Source: a virus. Taken from it: a DNA stretch of 64,000 bases. The stretch lies in IMG/VR virus record IMGVR_UViG_3300027832_000016, positions 1 to 64,000 of that record; one strand, 5' to 3'. Made by a program: the position numbers and the translations under genes. How positions within the stretch are numbered: the stretch's first letter is position 1; each line of letters begins with the position of its first letter. Shown here one piece after another: positions 24,629 to 34,185 of the stretch. The notes beneath the pieces are model-generated. The model saw only the letters and a list, made by a program, of their open reading frames with translations, ran no database searches and was not told the DNA's origin.

Positions 24629-25159
24629 ATGGACCCACGAAGGGAACTTACCCATATTCGGAAGAACTACAGGCAGTACCACAGGACCATAGGTGAGTTC
24701 ATCGTCTGGTTTCCATATATTAAAACGGGTACTGACGGGGTTGTATACGATGACATCTATGATGAGGGTAATTACCTTACAGGCGGTAAGACTTACGAAA
24801 CTGGGATAAGTGTTCCTGTTTTGATGATTACCGAAACTGAAGATACCAAGAGGGCAATTCCTGAAGGTCGTCAGCCAGTACAAGTAGTTAACGTCGTTAT
24901 GTCTATAGAAGACATGCGCACTGCTGGAGTTCCAGAACCGTTTGAGTACCAGAGGCATTTAAATGACATGTTCTTCTACGACGCCAGGTATTACTCTGTG
25001 TCCATGTACCGTGTAAGAGGGCGGGCAAAAGACGACGTTCTCGTAGTGGTTGAAGGGCTTGAGGTCTATATTGACCAGGAAATGGTTAACGATCCAGGCC
25101 CAATGCCTATGGCGGTGCAGAGCCATCCGTGGCCCGCTAATTTCCCTATCTTAACCTGA
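24629..25159 (+). CDS. Neck or head-completion protein
   Basis: 176 residues with a mixed alpha-beta composition. Includes YRQYHRTIGEFIVWFPYIKT near the start and AKDDVLVVVEGLEVYIDQEM near the end. It lies between the first neck protein and the tail terminator candidates, which suggests a stopper role. Assignment by position. Confidence 0.5.
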   Translation: MDPRRELTHIRKNYRQYHRTIGEFIVWFPYIKTGTDGVVYDDIYDEGNYLTGGKTYETGISVPVLMITETEDTKRAIPEGRQPVQVVNVVMSIEDMRTAGVPEPFEYQRHLNDMFFYDARYYSVSMYRVRGRAKDDVLVVVEGLEVYIDQEMVNDPGPMPMAVQSHPWPANFPILT

Positions 25160-25172
25160 TAGAATATAGAGG

Positions 25173-25188
25173 CTTGACGTGCGTCAAG
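25173..25188. repeat. 16-base inverted repeat CTTGACG-TG-CGTCAAG
   Basis: Seven-base perfect arms with a two-base centre, in the short gap before the 25218 gene. Its left arm contains TTGACG, a -35-like word, but no convincing -10 follows. It may be an operator. Confidence 0.45.
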
Positions 25189-25217
25189 TAAACATCGCCT
25201 AGAACTAAGGAGCCCTC

Positions 25218-25619
25218 TTGAAAGGTAAACGACCTAGTTCTACCCCGATTGTAAAAGGGACGCCCTTCCCCGTTGCCTACCTTATGGATTTCTTTCTAAA
25301 CATGGAGACAATCCTTTCAGAGACTGTAAGTGATGCCATGACCACTGAGGTCAAGCGCTTACGAAAAGAACTTCCAGCCATTGAGCCTGAGTACAAAACC
25401 CTGGCTAAAGACTTTGACATCATGTGGGATCAAAAAGAGATGATAATGAGTTATGGAGTCGGTGGGGATTCCAAATACCGCGCAGGCGAACTGGAGTATG
25501 GGACGCCAGAAACCCCCGCTAAATCTATAATCCGTAAGATCGCCATTTACCCAGCGTTGGCAGGGCAGGTTAGTGATAACTTGGATAAGGTTCTAGTACG
25601 AAGGACTAAGCAGTCGTGA
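25218..25619 (+). CDS. Tail completion or minor structural protein (TTG start)
   Basis: 133 residues; the TTG is well placed behind AAGGAG. N-terminal helices (VAYLMDFFLNMETILSETVS) are followed by a loop region (YRAGELEYGTPETPAKSIIR) typical of the HK97 gp10-like minor tail proteins. It overlaps the next gene by GTGA. Position between neck and sheath supports a tail-completion function. Confidence 0.55.
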   Translation: MKGKRPSSTPIVKGTPFPVAYLMDFFLNMETILSETVSDAMTTEVKRLRKELPAIEPEYKTLAKDFDIMWDQKEMIMSYGVGGDSKYRAGELEYGTPETPAKSIIRKIAIYPALAGQVSDNLDKVLVRRTKQS

Positions 25620-26293
25620 AAACAGGGTTCATCCTTGCCGAGGACGAGGCGGTAAAACTACGGTTTAGTAACCTCACGGTGCGTGATGACAAGAATTCCG
25701 CCCGCCCAATAGGTGTGTACTTCAGGTACCCAGAAGCCGAGACGGAGCGGGACTACCCGTTCATAACCATAGAACTCATTGATGTCCTACACGCGACTGA
25801 TAGGCAACACTCTGATAACCCTATCTATGCGGACACCCAAACAGAGATGGGGAACGACTCTAGTTACTTCACTTATTGGCCTAGCGAGAAAAGTGATGTT
25901 ACTGGTCCAGTTCCCACTACCTTAGGGTTTGGGAACAATGATAGGTTCCAAATAGCAGACCCATTTATCCCAGTTGACCTTTTGTACCAAGTTTCTACCT
26001 ACTGTAGAAGCGCCCTTCACGACAGGCAACTTACTTCCTCCCTTCTACGAAAGGTAATTCCCTTTCGCTATAACTCAATATTCATTGAGGCGGACGGTAC
26101 AACTAGGCGTTTTGACACGCTCGATTGGACCAACGCTGACCTATTGGATACTGAGTCTGGATACAGAAAACGTATATTCCGTAAGGTGATAACATTGAAA
26201 ATGTCTGCGGAAATAACCCATCAAGATATGGACCACCTGGCCAGCACACTACCTGTCACATCTATACATAGTACAATTGCCCTTACCAATTAA
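25616..26293 (+). CDS. Tail terminator-like protein
   Basis: 225 residues. A middle stretch (RDYPFITIELIDVLHATDRQ) and the C-terminal strands (RKRIFRKVITLKMSAEI) match the general layout of tail-terminator or tail-tube-capping proteins, which sit just before the sheath gene. Start GTG, coupled to the previous gene. Assignment by layout and synteny. Confidence 0.5.
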   Translation: MKTGFILAEDEAVKLRFSNLTVRDDKNSARPIGVYFRYPEAETERDYPFITIELIDVLHATDRQHSDNPIYADTQTEMGNDSSYFTYWPSEKSDVTGPVPTTLGFGNNDRFQIADPFIPVDLLYQVSTYCRSALHDRQLTSSLLRKVIPFRYNSIFIEADGTTRRFDTLDWTNADLLDTESGYRKRIFRKVITLKMSAEITHQDMDHLASTLPVTSIHSTIALTN

Positions 26294-26349
26294 AGTTTTA
26301 AGTTGAGTTTTAGACACTTTTGTCCAATTAACACTGTTTAGGAGATATC

Positions 26350-27897
26350 ATGGCATACGAGCGCCCAGGGGTTTACGTTAAGGAAGCCGCTTTTACAACG
26401 AACATTTCAAACGCGACTGGTGCAACTCCAGGTGCATTCATTGGCTTGTCGGCTCGCGGCCCAATTACGCCAGTACTGGTAACGACATGGTCACAGTACA
26501 AGAATGTCTTTGGCAACTTAGAAAACACTTATGACCTCGGTTATGCGGTGTACCATTTCTTTGCTAACGGTGGGCAGGCTTGCTACGTAACCCGCGTAAT
26601 TGATCCAACAGCGGTTACCGCTGTAAGTGTTGTGCAAGGAACTCCTACTGGTGGTAGCGCTGCGACGTTGTGGGCGTTAAATGCCAAGTCCCCTGGTGTT
26701 TGGGGCAACAGCCTTACCATAAACTACGTATTTGATTCAGACACATTAACAACCCCTACATCTGCACCCATGTTCAACAACGCATCAACATTCAGTATGT
26801 CAGTCTTGCTGAGTGGTTTGGAAGTAGAGTTGTGGACGGGACTTTCTACAGACCCTTCGTCTAACCGTTTCATGACGACTATCCTGAGCCTGTACTCGAA
26901 CTACGTGTCTACTTCTTCAGTTGCCACTGTTGCCTCTGGCACACCACTAGCCATTTTGGGTTTGGATATTGCAGACATGGATGTGTCTGGAACATTCGCT
27001 TCTGGCACAGATGGCTCAGAAAGCATTGATGCGTCTTCATGGGCTGTAGCCGTTGAGGCACATGATCTAGTCAAAGGCTCTTTGTTGTTCAACCTTGTAA
27101 ACCAGACGAGTTCAACCGTTATTAACGCCACAATCGCAACCCTAACGGTGCGCGGAGATTCATTCTTAATTGTTGATACCCCAAAAACCGCTACAACCAA
27201 GGCAGCACTCGTTTCGGCAGTTACGTCATACACGGCATCTAGTTATGCTGCTGTTTACGGCCCAGCCCTTAAGATGTTTGACCCAACCAAGACAGGTGCT
27301 GCCGCAGTGCGCGACACCTTCTGTGGTGGTGCTGTTGTTGGAGCGTTTGTTCGTTCAGAAGTAGAGCGTGGTGTATCCAAGGCCCCTGCTGGTTACGGAC
27401 TAGATATCCGTAACGTGTTCGGGATTGTCGCCAACCTTACAGAGACTGAGCAAGGTGCTCTGTACAAGGATCAGCAACTAAACACATTCACAATTGTCCC
27501 AGGTGTTGGTGTCATCATCAATGGCTCGCGTACTCTTGCGCGAAACACAAAGGACAAGTTTGTAACGGTTCGCCGTTCCCTTAACTTCCTAAAGACAACT
27601 ACCAAGAATGCAACTACCTTTGCGTTGTTTGAGCCTAACGACGAGCGTCTATGGTCCACAATCTCTGTCAAACTTTCCGCCATGCTTACAACCTTCTGGG
27701 GAACTGGTGGCTTGAAAGGCAATACGGCGGGAGACGCCTTTTATGTAGTTTGTAGTTCAGTAAACAACACGGTCACGTCAATTGATGACGGAATAGTAAA
27801 TATTGAGATAGGGGTTGCCTTGCAATCTCCTGCTGAATTCATTGTAATAAGCATCAGTCAATGGACTGGTGGAAGTACTGTAACTACGAGTATCTAG
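26350..27897 (+). CDS. Tail sheath protein
   Basis: 515 residues. The N-terminus MAYERPGVYVKE with TPGAFIGLSARGP and the YAVYHFFANGGQACYVTRV pattern are diagnostic of contractile-tail sheaths. The C-terminal domain (NVFGIVANLTETEQGALYKD, then KFVTVRRSLNFLKTTTKNAT) carries the conserved intersubunit strands. It makes the contractile outer tube. GGAG precedes the ATG, and the tube gene follows within nine bases. Confidence 0.92.
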   Translation: MAYERPGVYVKEAAFTTNISNATGATPGAFIGLSARGPITPVLVTTWSQYKNVFGNLENTYDLGYAVYHFFANGGQACYVTRVIDPTAVTAVSVVQGTPTGGSAATLWALNAKSPGVWGNSLTINYVFDSDTLTTPTSAPMFNNASTFSMSVLLSGLEVELWTGLSTDPSSNRFMTTILSLYSNYVSTSSVATVASGTPLAILGLDIADMDVSGTFASGTDGSESIDASSWAVAVEAHDLVKGSLLFNLVNQTSSTVINATIATLTVRGDSFLIVDTPKTATTKAALVSAVTSYTASSYAAVYGPALKMFDPTKTGAAAVRDTFCGGAVVGAFVRSEVERGVSKAPAGYGLDIRNVFGIVANLTETEQGALYKDQQLNTFTIVPGVGVIINGSRTLARNTKDKFVTVRRSLNFLKTTTKNATTFALFEPNDERLWSTISVKLSAMLTTFWGTGGLKGNTAGDAFYVVCSSVNNTVTSIDDGIVNIEIGVALQSPAEFIVISISQWTGGSTVTTSI

Positions 27898-27906
27898 GAG
27901 ATATCC

Positions 27907-28530
27907 ATGGCAAGCACCCAAAGAACAGACCCTCTACGTAACTTTAAGTTTACGGTTAATTTTGAACCCCTTGATGATGAACTAACCGCCCTCACAACGG
28001 GTATTGGTAATCTAGGGTTTGCCCAGGTCGGTGGCCTATCAGTACAAAACGAGTTGATTGCCTACCGCGAAGGTGGCATGAACACACATCCTCACAAAAT
28101 GATTGGTCAGTCTGACTTCCCAGCCGTAACCTTCGCTCGTGGGGCATTTGCCGAACAAAGCCAGTTGTGGTTGTGGCAGAAGTTTATGCACTCGTGGATC
28201 AATGGTGGCGTCGGCGGCTTAGTAAATGGTGGTAAAGGAGATAATACTAACTACCGTTGCAATGTCATTGTAAAGGTGTATGACCACCCATACACTTCGA
28301 GTGACGCTAGGTACAGCATGGACAGCGCTGATGCCAGTGGCCCATTACTCAAGCATGGCAACGTCAAGGTGGCTTTTAAGTTGTTTAACGCTTGGCCAGG
28401 TGCCTATGGCCTCAGCGACTTGAACGCTGGTGACAACGGAATCATGGTGCAACAGATGAACATACACCACGAGGGTTTTACGGTAGCATGGACGCAGGAT
28501 GAGATCAAGGATATTGCTACAGCAAACTAG
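27907..28530 (+). CDS. Tail tube protein
   Basis: 207 residues, an expected length. It starts STQRTDPLRNFKFTVNFEP and contains LGFAQVGGLSVQNELIAYRE with HPHKMIGQSDFPAVTFARG, a pattern shared by myovirus and contractile-injection tube proteins. A late strand VAFKLFNAWPGAYGLSDL is equally typical. It forms the rigid inner tube through which DNA passes. It sits immediately after the sheath gene. Confidence 0.9.
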   Translation: MASTQRTDPLRNFKFTVNFEPLDDELTALTTGIGNLGFAQVGGLSVQNELIAYREGGMNTHPHKMIGQSDFPAVTFARGAFAEQSQLWLWQKFMHSWINGGVGGLVNGGKGDNTNYRCNVIVKVYDHPYTSSDARYSMDSADASGPLLKHGNVKVAFKLFNAWPGAYGLSDLNAGDNGIMVQQMNIHHEGFTVAWTQDEIKDIATAN

Positions 28531-28555
28531 TACAACTAAAAACAAGGAGCAGTAA

Positions 28556-29350
28556 ATGTCTACACAATCGGAAGCAACATCCCTTGCATCTGCAATGCAA
28601 GACCCAACACCACGAATTGGTGTTACCCCTAAAACAACAACTGAGTTGTTTCGTGGGGTGTACAACCAAGAGGCACGACAATGGGAAACTACCGCAACAG
28701 TCAATGAGTTGACTGGTGAGGACGAAGAAGCGCTTGCTTCTATGGACGCGGATAATGGGCTGCTGTACGCACAGTACATGTCGGCCCTTCTTAAACGGAG
28801 CGTAGTTTCCATTGGAAACACCCTTATAAGCAACCACCCAGAAACCATTGATTCCCTAATTATTGGGGATAGAGATATGTTGTTCTTGGCCACAGTACGG
28901 GCCACCTATGGTGACTATCGTGAATACGAAATAAACTGCCCTCATTGCGGAAAATCAAATGATGTACAAATTGGCTTAGATGAGTTCCCAATCCGTAAAG
29001 GAGTGGGCAACCCACAGGAACCTTTAATAGTGACACTTAAGGATGGCACACTACAGGCTTTTAGGCTTATGACTGGCGCGGATAGCCAGTATGTGAGCAA
29101 GAAGGCCAAGACTGTTCCTGAGCAAAACACCATTCTAATCGCACGATGCGCTGAGTGGGCTGATGGGCAGAAACCAAATAGCCCAGAGGATTGGGCTAAA
29201 AAGTTAGGAAGTAAAGATCGTTCCAAGATCATTGACAAGTTGTTAAAGGCCCAGCCAGGCCCTGATATTAAGGAGGTGGAAGCCCTTTGCGCCCATTGTG
29301 GAAAAGCATTCCCAATCATGCTCAACTGGGCCTCACTTTTATTCGGCTAA
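28556..29350 (+). CDS. Tail assembly chaperone or hub protein with two CxxC motifs
   Basis: 264 residues behind AAGGAG. The first part is helical (NELTGEDEEALASMDADNGL). Two zinc-type pairs are visible: CPHC near residue 130 and CAHC near residue 250. It lies between tube and tape measure, where tail chaperones are found, and an overlapping downstream frame follows. Similar zinc-containing T4-type baseplate-hub assembly proteins exist, so the role is either of these. Confidence 0.6.
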   Translation: MSTQSEATSLASAMQDPTPRIGVTPKTTTELFRGVYNQEARQWETTATVNELTGEDEEALASMDADNGLLYAQYMSALLKRSVVSIGNTLISNHPETIDSLIIGDRDMLFLATVRATYGDYREYEINCPHCGKSNDVQIGLDEFPIRKGVGNPQEPLIVTLKDGTLQAFRLMTGADSQYVSKKAKTVPEQNTILIARCAEWADGQKPNSPEDWAKKLGSKDRSKIIDKLLKAQPGPDIKEVEALCAHCGKAFPIMLNWASLLFG

Positions 29351-29486
29351 TATAGTAAGTACATACTGGGACTACGATTCGATTGCTGCTGTTTACAAGG
29401 GCTTCTCGCTCAAGGATATTAAAACGATGACGGTGCGTCAGCGCACTTACTGGTCGGCAATGAGCAGATGGCATAGACAGGACTAA
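29298..29486 (+). CDS. Overlapping downstream frame, possible frameshift extension of the chaperone
   Basis: 62 codons in the +1 frame relative to the preceding gene, overlapping it by about 50 bases. The part after 29350 (AAVYKGFSLKDIKTMTVRQR, then YWSAMSRWH) is protein-like and resembles the second half of tail assembly chaperones, which are often made by programmed frameshifting. A GTG at 29298 exists, but the nearest good Shine-Dalgarno (AAGGAGG, 29270-29276) is about 20 bases away. A +1 or -2 shift is the alternative. The start is therefore uncertain. Confidence 0.5.
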   Translation: MEKHSQSCSTGPHFYSANIVSTYWDYDSIAAVYKGFSLKDIKTMTVRQRTYWSAMSRWHRQD

Positions 29487-29488
29487 TC

Positions 29489-32263
29489 GTGGCAGCAACA
29501 GCAGAAAAAGCAATAAACCCAGATATCAAGGCAAAGTTTAAGGTTGATATTGTCCAACTAGACAAACTTGCTAAGGGCGTATCTGGAATTAGAAAAGACT
29601 TTGAGTGGCTGAACACTAACTTAAAGTCAATCAATGCTGAACTGAACAAGACCCTCACCAATCTCCAGCAAATGGAGGGGCTAGGCCCTAATGGTATGGG
29701 GAGCGCGAAGGCAAGTGCTGGAGCAGTTAAATTGCCCCTAACCCAGACAGCAACGAGTGCTGCTCAGAATGCCATTGCCTCAGGTAACACATCTACCCAA
29801 AGCATATATAAAACTGTAAACATCATCAACAAAGGAATGGATGAGGATGTTGCCAATGGTGGAAGGGGGGGCAGGGAAGATGGCGTTGCTGCTAAGGGTG
29901 CCCGTGTGTGGCCGCGACTTATGGGCCAAGCGGTTGCGCTGGCTATCCAAACAATTGATAATCGTACAAACAGCGCCTACGGAAGGGTGTTATCTAACGA
30001 CAAACTGACCAATTACATGATGCAAACTCGTGGTCTAACTCAGATGCAGGCTATGGACTTAAGAACCCCAATAAGCAAGTCAAAACTTGGTGTGGATGGA
30101 ACTAGCACAATGCTTGCGCTACAACAAGCAACTGGTCTTAACGCAAACTTAAATGCTGGGGCAGTAGAGGGTATGAGGGCGCTTTCAGGGTGGTCACAGT
30201 CCACGGGGCAAATTGCTGGGATGATGCAATCTCTTTCTTCTGCCCAAGTAAACAACAGAATGACTATGACCTTAGGAACAGGGATGTATGGCCCTGGTGG
30301 GAAGCAGCGAGACATTGGTGAAGTTATCAGGAACATAACCAAGGGCTCTGGGTTAACCAACGAAAATGTGCTTAAAGGAGCACGACAGGCTGGGTCTGTC
30401 ACTAGGGCCAGACTTTCGTCAATGGGTGTCCCAGAGGACATGATAGACACCGTATTGGATTACGCGGAATCAAATGTCCAGTATCAAAAGAAGACTGGCA
30501 AAACGGATATGTACGACCCTTCAAAGAAGAAGGACCGCACGACTATGGGTATTGAAGATACCTTTGCGACCCAAGCGGAAGAGACAACCCGTGTAAAGGA
30601 AAGTAGGGAAGATAAATTCGCCCGTAGACAAGTAGATAACTATGCGGATCTTGAAGTGGCAACACAGAAGTTAACTCAGGCCATGGGAGGTTTAGAAGAC
30701 TTCCTTAGTAGCGCTATTGGGCTCAGAACCAGCACCAAGAACACGTGGCAGAGCAAGGTACTTGGCTATGGTATGGCTGCGGTTGGAATGGGGATTACGG
30801 CGGGTACTCTTGGTGGCGGAGCGCCATTGGGTATGGGTCTTATCGCTGGTGGTCTTACCATTGCTAATACTGGTGACCCTGTACCCGGTGCGGTGGGGAA
30901 GAACCAAACTGGCGCAAAGGTTCCAATGGGGTATGCAAGACCCCCAGGGCGAGTAAGCCTTGGGGAACTTACAAACTCTGCAACATTCCGTCCATTGAAT
31001 TCTAGGTTCAAAAACCAATTGTTGGCCATGATGCAGGAAAACCCAAACGTTGGTATTGGGCAGGGGCATCGTTCTGCATCAGAGCAAGCAACAATGTTTT
31101 TCTCGCGCTACAAAAAAGCAGGGCCTGGAGAGAAAGGAGAGGTGTCCTACAGAGGAGAAGAATACATACGACACTCAGGTGCACCTGCTATGCCCCCAGG
31201 AAAGTCTATGCACGAAATTGGCTTGGCTGCTGACTTAGTTGGGGACCTTGATTGGGTACAAGAGAATGCTGCGAGATTTGGGCTCAAAACATTTGGTGAT
31301 GTAAACAATGAGCCATGGCACGTTCAACCTGCGGAACTACCAAATGGCCGCTGGGAGTACGAAAAGATTGGTGCTCCGTGGGGGCTTCCTGCTGGGGCAA
31401 AGGCTTACGAAGATAAACTAGATGCTAATGGCAACCCTGTTGGTGGGGGCGCTCTTGGGGACACATACCAAAGGGATATCAACACCTCGTCTGGGAGTGG
31501 TTCTACGGTAGGTAGGGGTCTTCAAACGTTTAATCAAATAGGGATAGGCGCTGGAATATCAGCAATTTTGGCAGAGAACCGCACACACATGGGCGGGGCT
31601 ACTGGGTCAACAGGGGGCAATGGCCTCAGTGTGTCCAGCACTAGCACTGGGCGGTCCACTCCTCAGTCAGCAGGAACTGGGGGCTCGATGAAGGCTATGG
31701 ACCCTATAGAACTTGCGGGGCTTATGCACAAGCGAGGCTTTAAGGGTAAAGACCTAGTGAACATGCTCGCCATCGCTGGACGTGAATCAAACTGGATTCC
31801 AGGTGTGTACAACGGCAAAGGTCCCGACAGGTCTTATGGCTTGTTCCAAATAAACATGTTGGGGAAGATGGGGGAGGCCAGGAGAGAGCGCTACAAAATA
31901 GCAACCAATGAAGAACTGTATGACCCCGCAACGAATGTTAAGGCGGCACGTCTTGAATTTGGTGGTGGAAATTATGTCCCGTGGAACAAACGTGGGAATC
32001 CGATGAATGATACGGAAGCGTGGTATCCAAAAGCCCAAGCAGCAGTTAAGGCGGGTGGGTTCTCTACGGGCGATCCAATCACCAATGCCCCCCAGCGTGG
32101 TGGAACAAACGTAACAGTTGCTGGAGGAAGCAGTGTTACTATTGCCCCTAACATCTACATGACATCCACAGGAAGTACCACTAATGATGCCCATGCAATC
32201 GCCCAACGAATTGCCCGAATTCTGGAAACAGATCTTAAAAGAGAAGTGTTGAGGACTACATAG
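29489..32263 (+). CDS. Tape measure protein with M15 peptidase and lytic transglycosylase domains
   Basis: 924 residues; GTG start two bases after the previous stop. Residues 15-60 are coiled coil, and 60-400 long helical tape. Residues 415-470 are a Gly-rich hydrophobic segment likely to enter the membrane. About residues 505-620 form an M15 peptidase: GHRSASEQ, His575 and Asp582 in MHEIGLAAD, His611 in EPWHVQP. Residues 735-830 form a transglycosylase fold with the catalytic Glu766 in AGRESNW and YGLFQIN. The protein sets tail length and, on ejection, opens the wall with two different activities. Confidence 0.88.
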   Translation: MAATAEKAINPDIKAKFKVDIVQLDKLAKGVSGIRKDFEWLNTNLKSINAELNKTLTNLQQMEGLGPNGMGSAKASAGAVKLPLTQTATSAAQNAIASGNTSTQSIYKTVNIINKGMDEDVANGGRGGREDGVAAKGARVWPRLMGQAVALAIQTIDNRTNSAYGRVLSNDKLTNYMMQTRGLTQMQAMDLRTPISKSKLGVDGTSTMLALQQATGLNANLNAGAVEGMRALSGWSQSTGQIAGMMQSLSSAQVNNRMTMTLGTGMYGPGGKQRDIGEVIRNITKGSGLTNENVLKGARQAGSVTRARLSSMGVPEDMIDTVLDYAESNVQYQKKTGKTDMYDPSKKKDRTTMGIEDTFATQAEETTRVKESREDKFARRQVDNYADLEVATQKLTQAMGGLEDFLSSAIGLRTSTKNTWQSKVLGYGMAAVGMGITAGTLGGGAPLGMGLIAGGLTIANTGDPVPGAVGKNQTGAKVPMGYARPPGRVSLGELTNSATFRPLNSRFKNQLLAMMQENPNVGIGQGHRSASEQATMFFSRYKKAGPGEKGEVSYRGEEYIRHSGAPAMPPGKSMHEIGLAADLVGDLDWVQENAARFGLKTFGDVNNEPWHVQPAELPNGRWEYEKIGAPWGLPAGAKAYEDKLDANGNPVGGGALGDTYQRDINTSSGSGSTVGRGLQTFNQIGIGAGISAILAENRTHMGGATGSTGGNGLSVSSTSTGRSTPQSAGTGGSMKAMDPIELAGLMHKRGFKGKDLVNMLAIAGRESNWIPGVYNGKGPDRSYGLFQINMLGKMGEARRERYKIATNEELYDPATNVKAARLEFGGGNYVPWNKRGNPMNDTEAWYPKAQAAVKAGGFSTGDPITNAPQRGGTNVTVAGGSSVTIAPNIYMTSTGSTTNDAHAIAQRIARILETDLKREVLRTT

Positions 32264-34185
32264 TGGTGCACCAAAAAAATAAACAAGGAAAACCCAAAAA
32301 GCACCTGGCCAAGCCCAAGGTAGAAAGCGCTCCGAAAACGTATGGTGGGGCAACATTCGTTCCCGCTCTTCTATCGGAGATGGAGTGGATTAAGGATGCG
32401 CAGAAGGCAGGAATGGTTAACCCTGACTTCATCTATCCTGGGCCTGCCTACACGATTGCTGCAAACGCAGATGCTGCGAAGCGTGGTTTACAGAAGGTAA
32501 CACGGGGGTATATACGAAAACTAAATGAAGCCGTGTACCTAGGGGACTCTCTTGGAAAGAGTTATTGTAAGTTTCAGTTTAATCCAGACGTGATCCAACG
32601 TGGTGTACAGGCGCGAAATGATATTCAATATTGGTTTAACCAAGACGCTGCGCAAATGACCCAACCAATTCCTGGTGACGCAAGTTTTGGTTTTGTACTG
32701 CTATTTAATCGTGAGGCCGAAGTAAACAGTGGAAAGTATATTGGCGGTGTTGGTGGGACACTTAAAATAGGAAGTAATTGGTCCCCCCCAAAGACAGGCT
32801 TTGAAGAGGTTGCGGACGCTGCCAGCCGCCTGTCTCAAAGAGATGCGGTTAACACAGAGGCAGCAAGGTGGGCCGCGCTGGCGAAGGCTCATGCGAAGAT
32901 GACATCCGCAGCGGCTGGGAGTTCCTTTAACCCTGCGTGGGTTACTGATCTTGGGGTTCTGGTAGATCTTATGGTGCTGGATGACATAACTGGGCAAAGC
33001 ATTTCTGAGGCTTCGGTTAAGGCCATAATCGCACGGAATGAGAAAGCAACAGAAATACAGGTCGCTGACGCAGCCAAAGAAGCGTTGGAGAATACAACTG
33101 TTGAAGAGGACAAAAAAGATACTGCTAAATCAAAAGATTTCGTTACTGAGGAGTCCCTAAGTGCGAACGTCGGTAACACTGCCTTCTTGATCTCCCAGCC
33201 GGTTCGTGTGGTATTCACAGAGTGGTTTATGGTGGAGGGGTATATCTCTAGCATAAACGTAACCTTCAATAAGTTTTCAGCAGGCATGATCCCAACTCAG
33301 TGTGTGGTGGATATCCAGATGCAGGCTCTTTACATGGGCTTTGCCAAAAAAGATACATACCTTACTAAGATTGGCACCATAGTGAATGATAAACTGGCGA
33401 GTGGTACGTCAAGTAAACCAAGTACCATACAACAAACAACGGTTGTTGACCCTTCAATAAAACTAACGGAGACTATAAATAGACCTTTCCTACTAGCAAG
33501 TAACTTTTGGGGTTCAGCACTGCCATACCAAAAAGCCACCCTCCAAACCCCGTACTTCTCGGACAAGAAGTTTCTTTTGGGGAATATGTTGTTTTCTCGT
33601 AAGGCCGAGTTTGAGATAGAGATACTACTGCCCCTAAATGAGATTAGGCCGCTACTTCCAAGTGTTGATTCCTACAGGAATACTGGTGTAACTGGAGTAT
33701 TAAACTTACAGTTGTACTGGCACAGCCATCAAAAGGATGCAACAAATAGGGTAGTGGGGAAGGATGATAAGGGAACAGGTGCTAGCGATCTTATACCATC
33801 AGTAGGTGGGGTGCTAACACTCTCACCAGTCCCAACAAACTTGACTGCTCCTGGTCTTTCAACACCATCGAAGGTGTGGGAAATCTTAGAACTTAAGACA
33901 GTCCCTGCCAACGGGTACTTTAGGTATACTGGGTCTTCGGACGCGGTGTGGTTGGTTTTTAAGGTAACACCAACGGAACGCTACGCCGATCTTGGGAATC
34001 TTAGACCCTTCTCTGACGAAAGGTTTACATTAAAAGGGGACTGTTCTCTCTCTCTTTCGTACAACACCACCAACCTCGATGAGACCATTAACCTGGGTAA
34101 GTGTGAGTTTAGTAAGGACTTCGCTCTTAGCCAGCAGGTTGTTATTAACAACATCATGTGGCAACCTGCGTTGAAGGGTAAATAA
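32263..34185 (+). CDS. Baseplate tube-initiator-like protein
   Basis: 640 residues; GTG start overlaps the preceding stop by one base. A segment KFQFNPDVIQRGVQARNDIQ and the later MVEGYISSINVTFNKFSAG with MIPTQCVVDIQM match proteins that join tube and baseplate in contractile systems. An inserted stretch (residues about 250-310) is charged and helical. The remaining C-terminal half is beta-rich and ends in VVINNIMWQP. The neighbour is a LysM protein, as in injection systems. Confidence 0.6.
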   Translation: MVHQKNKQGKPKKHLAKPKVESAPKTYGGATFVPALLSEMEWIKDAQKAGMVNPDFIYPGPAYTIAANADAAKRGLQKVTRGYIRKLNEAVYLGDSLGKSYCKFQFNPDVIQRGVQARNDIQYWFNQDAAQMTQPIPGDASFGFVLLFNREAEVNSGKYIGGVGGTLKIGSNWSPPKTGFEEVADAASRLSQRDAVNTEAARWAALAKAHAKMTSAAAGSSFNPAWVTDLGVLVDLMVLDDITGQSISEASVKAIIARNEKATEIQVADAAKEALENTTVEEDKKDTAKSKDFVTEESLSANVGNTAFLISQPVRVVFTEWFMVEGYISSINVTFNKFSAGMIPTQCVVDIQMQALYMGFAKKDTYLTKIGTIVNDKLASGTSSKPSTIQQTTVVDPSIKLTETINRPFLLASNFWGSALPYQKATLQTPYFSDKKFLLGNMLFSRKAEFEIEILLPLNEIRPLLPSVDSYRNTGVTGVLNLQLYWHSHQKDATNRVVGKDDKGTGASDLIPSVGGVLTLSPVPTNLTAPGLSTPSKVWEILELKTVPANGYFRYTGSSDAVWLVFKVTPTERYADLGNLRPFSDERFTLKGDCSLSLSYNTTNLDETINLGKCEFSKDFALSQQVVINNIMWQPALKGK

